Assembly (NCBI GenBank): GCA_039179985.1
Contig: JBCDED010000053.1
Coordinates: 1-27,589 of the forward strand
Length of the DNA: 27,589 nt
DNA from: JBCCMQ01 sp039179985
GTDB taxonomy: Bacteria > Pseudomonadota > Alphaproteobacteria > Rhodobacterales > Rhodobacteraceae
Reading direction: 5' to 3'
In this document: positions 1-6,531 of the stretch, piece after piece
Numbering within the stretch: the first letter of the stretch is position 1
Layout of the letters: every line of letters starts with the position of its first letter
Position numbers and translations under genes: made by a program
The notes under the pieces: generated by a model
The model's input: only the letters and a program-made list of their open reading frames with translations
Told to the model about the DNA's origin: nothing
Databases searched by the model: none

Positions 1-159
1 ACCGCAATAAGAGAAGTCGTAGAAATGCCTGCGTTCCACGCCCTGCAAAATTACCGACAGGCCGATCAAGAAGGGATTTTTGTTTTGGTGTCGCGACAGG
101 CCATTGAGGAGGTCGTTGAAGCCCTTGTGGAATTAGCGGCGCAGGAGGCGAAGGGATGA
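1..159 (+). CDS. 3' end of an unknown gene of the integrated element (partial)
   Basis: The frame beginning at base 1 is open for 52 codons and ends with TGA at 157-159, so it is most likely the C-terminus of a gene that starts left of the window. The visible peptide is hydrophilic and Glu/Ala/Val-rich, ending in a helical-looking stretch (EEVVEALVELAAQEAKG). No domain is recognisable. The ATG of the next gene (156-158) overlaps its stop as ATGA, the usual sign of translational coupling. That is the main reason to believe the frame is coding. A role in the mobile element is inferred only from position. Confidence 0.5.
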   Translation, partial: TAIREVVEMPAFHALQNYRQADQEGIFVLVSRQAIEEVVEALVELAAQEAKG

Positions 160-518
160 CCACTGCGCCGGGCAAATCATGGGCTGTTGCACCGCTCACA
201 ATGGACGAGTGCGCGGTAGCCTTGGGTATGTCCCGGCGATACTTGCAAGACGTGGTGCGCCAGTGTGGGTTATACGAAGCGCGGGGGCGCAAAAAGGTGT
301 TCTATCCCGAACACGTCGAGGGGATCAGGAAATGGCTCGAAAACCGTGGGAGCCCGTCTGGCGCGAAGAACGCCAAGCGTGGTGGACGGACTTCAGGATC
401 GAAGGCAGACGGGTTCGCAGAAGCCTTGGCCTCGCTGACAAAGGCAGCAAGGAACTCGCCCGGCAAGCCGCAAAACTCGTCTACCGGGAAGAGTGGAAAG
501 GTCATCTTGCTGCCCTAG
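156..518 (+). CDS. Small helix-turn-helix protein, excisionase/AlpA-like
   Basis: This encodes 120 residues. Residues 16-65 look like an excisionase-type winged HTH of the MerR/AlpA kind: a short helix pair around MDECAVALGMSRRYLQDVV, then a basic strand (RGRKKVFYPEHV) and a closing helix (EGIRKWLENRG). Such proteins sit beside phage or island integrases and act as directionality factors or regulators. The start overlaps the preceding stop (ATGA). From about residue 59 the frame overlaps the integrase gene in another reading frame for roughly 187 bases. There the product turns into a Gly/Ser/Lys-rich, apparently disordered tail, so the tail may be a by-product of the overlap. The excisionase function is inferred from fold resemblance and neighbourhood. 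Confidence 0.6.
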   Translation: MTTAPGKSWAVAPLTMDECAVALGMSRRYLQDVVRQCGLYEARGRKKVFYPEHVEGIRKWLENRGSPSGAKNAKRGGRTSGSKADGFAEALASLTKAARNSPGKPQNSSTGKSGKVILLP

Positions 519-1408
519 AGCGAACCGAACAAAAGCCGTCCATGCCATTCTGGGAGGCGGCCAAGGGATACGTCGATGCCGGGGGTGAGGCCCGGTTTCT
601 GCCAAAGATAGTCGCCCACTTTGGGCCGGACATGACCATAGATGAAATCGGAGAACCGGAATTGACCGCCGCCGAGTTGGACATATACCCCCACGCAGCG
701 CCAGACACGCGCCGCAGGCAGGTCCGTGTCCCGGTGTCCGCTGTCATCCGTTGGGCAAGAGGCGAGCGCCGCAGGCCGTCCACAGACGTGCGCAGGCTGC
801 GCTGGCTTACCCCAGAAGAGTTTGAACGGATGCTTTCGACCGACCGCGAGACAATCGCCAAGCTGGCCTTTCTGGTTGGCACGGGGTGTCGCCCCGGTGA
901 AATGCTGGCCGCCGAGGTCAAGGACCTGAACCTGTCCACCCGCCAGCTTTGGATTAGCGCGGAAGAGACCGGCGCGGGCAAGACGCCCCTGAGCGCCAGA
1001 TTTGTGCGCCTACCTCCGAGGTCAATTGAATTGATGGGTGAGCGCCCGGAGGTCGGTAGGCTGTTTCTGACGCCCAAGGGCAAGCCCTACGTGCTGCGCA
1101 GGAATGGCGGCGGGCAGATCAAGACCGCCTTTGACAATGCCAAGGCTGCCGCTGGGCTGGGCTCGGACGTGACGCCCTACACCCTGCGCCATACGTGGGC
1201 GACATGGTTCTACGCAGCCACCCGCGACTTCGCCGGTCTTATGGATCAGGGTGGATGGGCAAAGGCTGATATGGCCCTGCGATACCGCAAAGTTGCACCC
1301 GATGATCTGGCCGAAAGGCTGTCCGAATACGGGTGGGGTTTTGGGCACGATTTGGCCACCAAGAAAACGGCCAACGTTCAACTAATTGAAAAGAAAGGCG
1401 GAAACTGA
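332..1408 (+). CDS. Tyrosine recombinase / integrase of the mobile element
   Basis: This is a site-specific recombinase of 358 residues. The catalytic set is visible: Arg187 in GTGCRPGEM, Lys218, Arg286-His287 in TPYTLRHTWAT, Trp309 in GGWAK at the usual His/Trp position, and the nucleophile Tyr318 in ALRYRKV. The first His of the H-x-x-R box is Tyr283, a known variation in this family. The N-terminus has an Arm-type DNA-binding segment (WREERQAWWTDFRIEGRRVR). I chose ATG 332, preceded by GAGGGG and AGGA, over an upstream GTG-type extension, because the 51 extra residues are merely the HTH gene read in another frame. The gene ends only 8 bases from the truncated tRNA-Ser, so this is the integrase-proximal end of the element. 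Confidence 0.9.
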   Translation: MARKPWEPVWREERQAWWTDFRIEGRRVRRSLGLADKGSKELARQAAKLVYREEWKGHLAALERTEQKPSMPFWEAAKGYVDAGGEARFLPKIVAHFGPDMTIDEIGEPELTAAELDIYPHAAPDTRRRQVRVPVSAVIRWARGERRRPSTDVRRLRWLTPEEFERMLSTDRETIAKLAFLVGTGCRPGEMLAAEVKDLNLSTRQLWISAEETGAGKTPLSARFVRLPPRSIELMGERPEVGRLFLTPKGKPYVLRRNGGGQIKTAFDNAKAAAGLGSDVTPYTLRHTWATWFYAATRDFAGLMDQGGWAKADMALRYRKVAPDDLAERLSEYGWGFGHDLATKKTANVQLIEKKGGN

Positions 1409-1410
1409 AA

Positions 1411-1433
1411 TGCATTCTCCCTTAGCAGGGGAG
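1411..1433. other. Probable attachment site (att) of the element
   Basis: The junction between integrase-side DNA and the tRNA fragment lies next to the anticodon stem-loop, whose symmetric sequence is the expected crossover core. A second copy of this core should exist at the other end of the element, left of this window. The exact core limits cannot be set from one end only. Confidence 0.55.
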
Positions 1434-1460
1434 CGCCTTCGACCACTCGGCCACGTCTCC
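1417..1460 (-). pseudogene. 5' half of tRNA-Ser(GCU), interrupted at the attachment site
   Basis: On the minus strand, starting at 1460, the sequence reads as tRNA-Ser: acceptor strand GGAGACG, TG, a D arm GCC...GGC, and a perfect anticodon arm CTCCC-CTGCTAA-GGGAG with anticodon GCT. After the anticodon stem only AATGCA continues in a tRNA-like way. The T arm, the 3' acceptor strand and any long variable arm are absent, and the sequence runs into the integrase gene. Tyrosine recombinases commonly use the anticodon loop of tRNA genes as a crossover site. The fragment points into the element, so the chromosome (ychF side) kept the 5' half. Confidence 0.85.
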
Positions 1461-1469
1461 GCCGACCGC

Positions 1470-1497
1470 TCTATCAGGAAGGGCCCGAGAAGGACAA
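1470..1497 (-). promoter_or_regulatory. Candidate promoter of the tRNA-Ser gene
   Basis: On the minus strand TTGTCC (1497-1492), a 16-base spacer and GATAGA (1475-1470) form a sigma-70-like promoter. Its start point would fall just before the tRNA 5' end at 1460. Its presence supports the view that the 5' half retained here is the original chromosomal, expressed end. Confidence 0.45.
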
Positions 1498-1526
1498 GGG
1501 GCGTTTTCGCGGAGCCGCGGCATTGC

Positions 1527-2624
1527 TCAGGTGTTGAACAGGAAGTGCAGAACATCGCCGTCCTGCACGGTATATCCCTTGCCCTCGGCGCGCATCTTGC
1601 CCGCTTCCTTGGCCGCCTGCTCGCCGCCCAGGTCCACGTAGTCGGCATAGGCGATCGTCTCGGCGCGGATGAAGCCTTTCTCGAAATCCCCGTGGATCAC
1701 GCCCGCGGCCTGCGGGGCGGCGGTGCCCTTGCGAATGGTCCAGGCGCGGGCCTCTTTCGGGCCGGCGGTAAAATAGGTTTCGAGGCTCAGAAGGCCGTAG
1801 CCCGCGCGGATCAGCCGGTCGAGACCTGCTTCGTCCAGGCCCATTTCCTCTAGGAACATTTCGGCCTCGTCCGGATCAAGCTGGCTGATCTCTTCCTCGA
1901 TCCGGGCCGAGATCACCACCTGGGCCGCCCCTTCCGCCTCGGCATGGGCGCGCACCTCTTCCGAGAAGGCATTGCCGTCCGCCGCAGAGGCCTCGTCCAC
2001 GTTGCAGACGTAAAGCACGGGCTTTGCCGTCAGAAGCTGCAGGGTTTTCCAGGCCCTCAGGTCTTCTTCGGCGACCTCGACCGTGCGCGCCGGGCGGCTG
2101 TCTTCCAGCGCGGCGAGCGCGTCTTTCAGCAGCCGCTCCTGCTGGAGCGCCTCCTTGTCGCCGCCGCGCACCTTGCGGGTCAGGCCCTGCAAGCGCTTTT
2201 CGATCGACTCCATATCAGCCAGCATCAGTTCGGTCTCGATGGTTTCAGCATCGGCCAGTGGATCGACGCGGCCTTCCACATGGGTGATGTCGCCATCCTC
2301 AAAACAGCGCAGCACATGGGCGATGGCGTCGACCTCGCGGATATTGGCCAGAAACTGGTTCCCCAGCCCCTCGCCTTTCGACGCGCCTTTCACCAGCCCC
2401 GCGATATCGACGAAGGTCATGCGCGCAGGGATAACCTCTTTCGACGCCGCGATTTCGGCCAGCTTGAAAAGCCGTGCGTCGGGCACGGCCACTTCGCCGA
2501 CGTTGGGTTCGATGGTGCAGAAGGGAAAGTTCGCCGCCTGCGCCGCAGCAGTTTTGGTCAGCGCGTTGAATAGCGTCGACTTGCCCACGTTCGGCAACCC
2601 GACGATGCCCATCTTAAATCCCAT
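1527..2624 (-). CDS. ychF: Ribosome-associated GTPase/ATPase YchF (OLA1 family)
   Basis: This encodes 365 residues, the normal length for YchF, a conserved Obg-related P-loop NTPase that binds ribosomes and prefers ATP in characterised members. The protein opens with MGFKMGIVGLPNVGKST, containing the Walker A/G1 motif at residues 9-17. It has the G3-like DIAGLVKGASKGEGLGNQFL, a central coiled-coil insertion, and a C-terminal TGS domain (AWTIRKGTAAPQAAGVIHGDFEKGFIRAE...) ending in HFLFNT. The start at 2624 was chosen because family members begin MGFK; an upstream in-frame start adds 20 unrelated residues. It is a core chromosomal gene and marks the right flank of the mobile element. Confidence 0.97.
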   Translation of the reverse strand: MGFKMGIVGLPNVGKSTLFNALTKTAAAQAANFPFCTIEPNVGEVAVPDARLFKLAEIAASKEVIPARMTFVDIAGLVKGASKGEGLGNQFLANIREVDAIAHVLRCFEDGDITHVEGRVDPLADAETIETELMLADMESIEKRLQGLTRKVRGGDKEALQQERLLKDALAALEDSRPARTVEVAEEDLRAWKTLQLLTAKPVLYVCNVDEASAADGNAFSEEVRAHAEAEGAAQVVISARIEEEISQLDPDEAEMFLEEMGLDEAGLDRLIRAGYGLLSLETYFTAGPKEARAWTIRKGTAAPQAAGVIHGDFEKGFIRAETIAYADYVDLGGEQAAKEAGKMRAEGKGYTVQDGDVLHFLFNT

Positions 2625-2693
2625 TCCGACCCTCCGGCGCCTGTGATCCGCGCTGCTTCTAAGGCCCGCCCCGCAAAGGCGCAAGCACCCGGT

Positions 2694-2900
2694 CTAATCC
2701 TGCCGGTAGCGTCGCTCGCGCCGGTCTTCCCTCGCCTGGAAGATGATCAGCCAGGCCAGGAGGATGAACATCGGATGGGTCAGCCCGGCCGAGAAAATCA
2801 AGGCTGGGATCCAGATGACAAAAACCACGACCGCCAGCAGGACGCGACCGGTGAGAAGGATCGCAAGAGGCGGCAGGAAGATCGCGAGGACATAATTCAT
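2694..2900 (-). CDS. Small membrane protein, YqaE/Pmp3-like
   Basis: This encodes 68 residues with two hydrophobic segments, about 2-30 (MNYVLAIFLPPLAILLTGRV and onward) and about 33-53, followed by a charged C-terminus (QAREDRRERRYRQD). The start LAIFLPPLAILL resembles the YqaE/Pmp3 (UPF0057) stress-associated proteolipids, which are small two-helix membrane proteins. This one is longer than the typical 50-55 residues and the second half matches less well. ATG 2900 was taken because the longer frame would prepend a non-membrane Arg-rich stretch. It is divergent from trpA, with about 136 bases between the two starts. Confidence 0.65.
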   Translation of the reverse strand: MNYVLAIFLPPLAILLTGRVLLAVVVFVIWIPALIFSAGLTHPMFILLAWLIIFQAREDRRERRYRQD

Positions 2901-2945
2901 GGCACCGACATGGGACCGGCGCGCGCGCAGTTCAACGGCGCGCAT

Positions 2946-2972
2946 GGCGACCAGTGGCCACCAGAGGTCGCC
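2946..2972. repeat. Inverted repeat upstream of trpA
   Basis: GGCGACC (2946-2952) and GGTCGCC (2966-2972) form a perfect 7-base dyad with a 13-base centre, in the region between the divergent yqaE-like gene and trpA. It could be an operator or a leader hairpin of the trpA transcript. GC-rich dyads also arise by chance in such DNA. Confidence 0.3.
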
Positions 2973-3036
2973 GGGGGGCTTGCATCCCCTGCCCGCTTGG
3001 GCGACAGACCCAAAGATCAACGCGGGGAGGAAAGCC

Positions 3037-3828
3037 ATGAGCCGGATCGACGCCAAATTTGCCGAGCTGGCGGCGGCGGGTAAGAAAGCCTTTGTGGCCT
3101 ATATCATGGCGGGCGACCCAGATACGGAGACCTCGCTTCAGGTGATGAAGGGCCTTCCGGGCGCGGGGGTCGATATCATCGAACTGGGTCTGCCCTTTAC
3201 CGATCCCATGGCCGATGGCCCGACGATCCAGCTGGCGGGGCAGCGCGCGCTTGAGGCCGGCCAAACCTTGCAGAAAACGCTTCACATGGCGCGGGACTTC
3301 CGCAACGGCGACGACACCACGCCCATCGTGCTCATGGGCTATTACAACCCCATCTACAGCCGCGGCGTCGACGCGTTTCTCACCGAGGCCGCGGACGCCG
3401 GGATCGACGGGCTGATCATCGTGGACCTGCCGCCCGAAGAAGACGACGAGCTTTGCCTGCCCGCCCAGGCTGCTGGTCTCAACTTTATCCGGCTCGCCAC
3501 GCCGACGACCGATGACAAGCGCCTGCCGCGGGTGATGCAGAATACCTCGGGCTTTGTCTACTACGTCTCGATCACCGGCATCACCGGCGCCGCCAATGCC
3601 AGCGCCGTCGACGTGGCGCCGGAAGTCGCGCGCATCCGCGCCGCCGGGGATCTGCCCGTTGTTGTTGGCTTCGGCATCAAGACGCCCGAGGCGGCCGCAG
3701 ATATTGCCCGCGTCGCCGACGGGGCCGTCGTGGGTTCAGCCATTGTCGAGCGCATCGGCCGCGGCGACGCGCCCTCCGACGTTCTGGCCTTCGTCGCCTC
3801 CCTGGCCGAGGGCACCCATTCGGCCTGA
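3037..3828 (+). CDS. trpA: Tryptophan synthase alpha subunit
   Basis: This encodes 263 residues and a TIM barrel. The alpha subunit cleaves indole-3-glycerol phosphate to indole and glyceraldehyde 3-phosphate, and passes indole to TrpB. The catalytic Glu49 (DIIELGLPFTDPMADGPTIQ) and Asp60 are at the canonical positions. The phosphate-binding end GFGIKTPEAAADIARVADGAVVGSAIVERI is present. ATG 3037 has a strong GGGGAGGAAAG ribosome site, and the residue numbering agrees with the family, so the much longer upstream extension is rejected. trpA stands apart from trpB (21656-22885) and trpF (24931-25572), so the alpha and beta subunits are not cotranscribed here. Confidence 0.97.
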   Translation: MSRIDAKFAELAAAGKKAFVAYIMAGDPDTETSLQVMKGLPGAGVDIIELGLPFTDPMADGPTIQLAGQRALEAGQTLQKTLHMARDFRNGDDTTPIVLMGYYNPIYSRGVDAFLTEAADAGIDGLIIVDLPPEEDDELCLPAQAAGLNFIRLATPTTDDKRLPRVMQNTSGFVYYVSITGITGAANASAVDVAPEVARIRAAGDLPVVVGFGIKTPEAAADIARVADGAVVGSAIVERIGRGDAPSDVLAFVASLAEGTHSA

Positions 3829-3834
3829 CGCCAT

Positions 3835-3855
3835 CCGTTCTCGAAAAGAGAATGG
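3835..3855. promoter_or_regulatory. Palindrome upstream of sbtA: LysR operator or trpA terminator
   Basis: CCGTTCTC-GAAAA-GAGAATGG forms an 8-base-pair arm (one G-U pair as RNA) seven bases after the trpA stop. The core TTCTCGAAAAGAGAA contains T-N11-A dyad symmetry, the typical LysR-type box. Ten of its bases (TTCTCGAAAA) recur at 5051-5060, immediately before the LysR start codon. No clean T tract follows, which favours an operator over an intrinsic terminator. Confidence 0.45.
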
Positions 3856-3940
3856 TTCGGCCTGATATTTGTATTTCCCTTCCGGGCCGGCCTGCCCCAC
3901 ATCCCTGCAAAGAAGAAACTGGCAGGACCGGGACAGGACA

Positions 3941-5008
3941 TTGGAATTCCTCGCTGACATCGCAACGACCGTTCTGGGGCAATTGCAGAAACCGACACTG
4001 GCTTTCCTGATCAGCGGCATGGTGCTGGCGGCGCTCGGCAGCCGCCTGACGGTGCCGGATGCCGTCTACAAGTTTATTGTCATGGTGCTCTTGCTGAAGG
4101 TTGGCATGGGTGCGGGGATCTCGCTGCGCGCCGCCGACCTGGCCGAGCTGGCCGTGCCGGCTCTGGCGGCCGCCGGCCTGGGCGTGGGGATCGTGCTTCT
4201 TGGCGCGCTGACGCTGGCCCGCCGCCCGGGCATTTCGCATATGGACGGGATGGCGACCGCGGGGCTCTTCGGGGCGGTCTCGGCCTCGACCTTGGCGGCG
4301 GGCATGGCGATGCTCGATGCCGAGGGGATCGCCTACGAAGGGTTTATCGGCGCGCTCTATCCCTTCATGGACATTGCCGCCCTTGTCACCGCCATCGTTC
4401 TGGCACGGCTGACGGCCGAGCGTCGGGTGGCAACCGGCATCCAAGCCGATGGAACAGCGACATTTTCCTCAGGCAGCGGCGGCTTTGGCCTGGGCGAGGC
4501 CGCCCGCAGCGCGGGCATCCGGGACATCCTTGTGGACACCGCGCGCAGCCCGGCCATCTCGGCCCTTCTTCTGGGCCTTGCCATCGGCATCCTCGCACGG
4601 CCCGACGCGGTTTACGAAAGCTTTTACCAGACGCTCTTTCACGGGCTGCTGTCGGTTCTTATGCTGACCATGGGCATAGAAGCCTGGTCGCGGCTGTCAG
4701 AGCTCAGGAAGGTGGCGCACAGCTATGTGCTCTATGGTCTTGCCGCGCCGGTCGTGCACGGGTTTCTGGGCCTCGGCGCCGGGCTTCTGGTGCACCAGGT
4801 CACAGGGTTTTCCCAGGGCGGCGTCGTTCTTCTGGCCGTGCTCGCCGCGTCAAGCTCCGATATCTCCGGCCCGCCCACGCTGCGCGCCGCCTTGCCCGAG
4901 GCCAACCCGTCGTCCTACCTCGGCGCCTCGACAGGCCTTGGCACGCCAATGGCCATCCTGACGATCCCGCTCTGGATCGCGCTGGCCGAAACCTTCATGG
5001 GAGGCTGA
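3941..5008 (+). CDS. sbtA: SbtA-type sodium-dependent bicarbonate transporter
   Basis: This encodes 355 residues of an inner-membrane permease of the SbtA (former DUF897) family, which in cyanobacteria takes up bicarbonate with sodium. About ten hydrophobic segments form two inverted halves. Family motifs are clear: LQKPTLAFLISGMVLAALGS, PDAVYKFIVMVLLLKVGMG, ATAGLFGAVSASTLAAG, ALYPFMDIAALVTAIVLA, and the near-invariant SSSDISGPPTLRAALPEANP with GASTGLGTP. The start is taken as TTG 3941 after GGACAGGA, giving (M)EFLADIATT, which aligns with the family N-terminus; the longer ATG frame adds a polar stretch never seen in SbtA. No sbtB (PII-like) gene is next to it. A LysR gene follows after 50 bases. 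Confidence 0.9.
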   Translation: MEFLADIATTVLGQLQKPTLAFLISGMVLAALGSRLTVPDAVYKFIVMVLLLKVGMGAGISLRAADLAELAVPALAAAGLGVGIVLLGALTLARRPGISHMDGMATAGLFGAVSASTLAAGMAMLDAEGIAYEGFIGALYPFMDIAALVTAIVLARLTAERRVATGIQADGTATFSSGSGGFGLGEAARSAGIRDILVDTARSPAISALLLGLAIGILARPDAVYESFYQTLFHGLLSVLMLTMGIEAWSRLSELRKVAHSYVLYGLAAPVVHGFLGLGAGLLVHQVTGFSQGGVVLLAVLAASSSDISGPPTLRAALPEANPSSYLGASTGLGTPMAILTIPLWIALAETFMGG

Positions 5009-5058
5009 CTCCTGCCCGTCCCATAGCGTTGGCGGGCAATCGTTCTATATTCTCGAAA

Positions 5059-5943
5059 ATGGACCGCCTGAACTATCACCATCTGCGCTACTTCCGCGAG
5101 GTTGCCCACGAGGGCAATCTGACGCGCGCCTCGGAACGCCTGAACATCTCGCAATCGGCGCTTTCAACCCAGATCAAGCAGCTTGAAGAGCGGATCGGGC
5201 ACGCGCTTTTTGACCGGCGAGGACGCAGGCTGGCACTGACCGAGGCGGGCCGCCTGACGCTCGACCATGCGGACCGTATCTTTCAGGCGGGCGACGAACT
5301 GATCGCAGCGCTCGGTCCCGCAGATGGCGGCGTGCGGCCTTTGAAGGTGGGTGCCATGTCGACCTTGTCGCGGAACTTTCAGCTGCGGTTTCTGCGGCCA
5401 CTTCTGGACGAGGAAGGCTGCGCCGTGCGCCTCACATCCGCTAGCGGCGCAGAACTTCTGGACCAGTTGCGCGCGCTCACACTTGACGTGGTGCTCTCGA
5501 CCGAACCGCCGCCGCGCACTTCACATGGCGACCTCGGGGCGCACCGGATCGACGAACAGCCCGTTGGGCTTTACGGCACGGCCCGGCATATGGGGCACGC
5601 AACGCTGACCGAAATGCTGCGCGCCGAGCCCGTGGTCCTGCCCACGGAGACACCGATCCGGACCGCTTTTGACAGTCTGGCCATGCGTCTTGGCGTGACG
5701 CTGAGGATTGCCGCCGAGGTAGACGACATGGCCATGGTCCGGCTTCTGGCGCGCGACGGCGTGGGGCTGGCCGTGGTTCCGGCGGTGGTCGTGGCGGACG
5801 AGCTGGCGCAGGGCAAGCTGCTGGCTGCGCCCTTTGCGCTGGATATTCACGAAAGCTTCTTCGCGATCACGGCCGAACGCCGGTTCCAGCACCCGCTTCT
5901 GGCGCGGCTTCTTGGAATGGACGAAGACGCCGGGCAAAGCTAG
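5059..5943 (+). CDS. LysR-family regulator, NhaR-like
   Basis: This encodes 294 residues. The N-terminal winged HTH (residues 1-65: MDRLNYHHLRYFREVAHEG, then LTRASERLNISQSALSTQIK, QLEERIGHALFDRRGR) is typical LysR and closest in wording to NhaR, the sodium-responsive regulator. The effector domain (about 90-294) has the periplasmic-binding-protein-like fold, with LARDGVGLAVVPAVVV near the end. I chose ATG 5059 rather than a TTG at 5029 because family members begin 3-5 residues before NYHHL. It lies 50 bases after sbtA on the same strand. A palindromic half-site shared with the sbtA upstream region suggests it controls sbtA and itself, which is inference. Confidence 0.9.
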   Translation: MDRLNYHHLRYFREVAHEGNLTRASERLNISQSALSTQIKQLEERIGHALFDRRGRRLALTEAGRLTLDHADRIFQAGDELIAALGPADGGVRPLKVGAMSTLSRNFQLRFLRPLLDEEGCAVRLTSASGAELLDQLRALTLDVVLSTEPPPRTSHGDLGAHRIDEQPVGLYGTARHMGHATLTEMLRAEPVVLPTETPIRTAFDSLAMRLGVTLRIAAEVDDMAMVRLLARDGVGLAVVPAVVVADELAQGKLLAAPFALDIHESFFAITAERRFQHPLLARLLGMDEDAGQS

Positions 5944-5956
5944 GCCAGCGCTCGCT

Positions 5957-5987
5957 GTCCCCGCGGGGACGGTTCATTCATTGAACC
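5957..5987. repeat. Two adjacent hairpins after the LysR gene
   Basis: GTCCCCGCGGGGAC (5957-5970) is a perfect 14-base palindrome. It is followed directly by GGTTCA-TTCAT-TGAACC (5971-5987). They lie 14 bases after the LysR stop and may end that transcript, but no T tract follows, so intrinsic termination is doubtful. Confidence 0.35.
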
Positions 5988-6097
5988 TTCTGAAAATATT
6001 AGGAAATTCGTGCTACGCGCAGGCGCGAGAGCGTACGGCCACCTGGATTTCATGGCAACACCGGCCGTAGCGATCCAGGGAACCACTTAGACCGATA

Positions 6098-6126
6098 TTG
6101 ATTCCTTCAGAAATAATTGCTATATT
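6098..6126 (+). promoter_or_regulatory. Promoter of the toxin-antitoxin operon
   Basis: TTGATT (6098-6103), exactly 17 bases, then TATATT (6121-6126) gives a good sigma-70-type promoter, about 25 bases upstream of the antitoxin start codon. The AT-rich character of this stretch contrasts with the GC-rich flanks. Confidence 0.65.
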
Positions 6127-6137
6127 TATTTCCAAGG
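6102..6137. promoter_or_regulatory. Dyad operator overlapping the toxin-antitoxin promoter
   Basis: TTCCTTCAGAAATAA (6102-6116) and TTATTTCCAAGGAA (6126-6139) are inverted copies differing by one inserted base and a short central mismatch. The dyad covers the spacer and -10 box, the expected place for autorepression by the Xre antitoxin, possibly with the toxin as corepressor. Confidence 0.5.
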
Positions 6138-6150
6138 AAGGTTCACTTTG

Positions 6151-6531
6151 ATGAAACACGTTTCTGAAGCAGTTCATACGCAAAGCGAAGCCGATGGCCT
6201 CTTGATCGGTAAGGCTGTTATCCGCGCAGGCCAGTTTCTTGGCCTGAAGCAGGCGGAAGTGGCACAGATCATCGGCCTGAGCGCACCGCAGGTGTCCAAG
6301 ATCAAGGACGGAAAGGCCCCTGTGACAGGAAAAGCGGCCGAACTTTCGCTCTACCTGATCCGCGTCTTCCGTTCGCTCGATGCCATCACGGGGGGCGACA
6401 GCGCGGTGGTCAAAGCCTGGATGCGGAATGACAACGACGCGGTCGGCGAGCCCCCGGCCCGCGCGCTGCAAACGGCGGCCGGGCTTGTTGGTGTCATGAC
6501 CTACCTGGACGCCGCACGTGCGCCCCTATGA
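6151..6531 (+). CDS. Xre/MbcA/ParS-type antitoxin (DUF2384)
   Basis: This encodes 126 residues. Residues about 29-52 are an Xre-like HTH (LGLKQAEVAQIIGLSAPQVSKI). The C-terminal half (VFRSLDAITGGDSAVVKAWMR... to the end) is the DUF2384 toxin-binding domain of Res-type antitoxins, which normally caps the toxin active site. ATG 6151 follows AAGGAAGG at an acceptable distance. The stop overlaps the start of the RES toxin gene by 14 bases, so the two are translationally coupled in the standard antitoxin-first order. The preceding promoter carries a dyad that this protein probably binds. Substrate and partner roles rest on the family, not on data from this sequence. Confidence 0.9.
   Translation: MKHVSEAVHTQSEADGLLIGKAVIRAGQFLGLKQAEVAQIIGLSAPQVSKIKDGKAPVTGKAAELSLYLIRVFRSLDAITGGDSAVVKAWMRNDNDAVGEPPARALQTAAGLVGVMTYLDAARAPL

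Noticed and set aside
179..331. 51-codon N-terminal extension of the integrase
   Set aside because: It is the HTH gene read in another frame and has no relation to recombinase N-termini; ATG 332 fits the Arm-type start.
1944..2573. Long open frame opposite ychF
   Set aside because: It is a GC-rich shadow of a clear core gene, with no ribosome site or recognisable domain.
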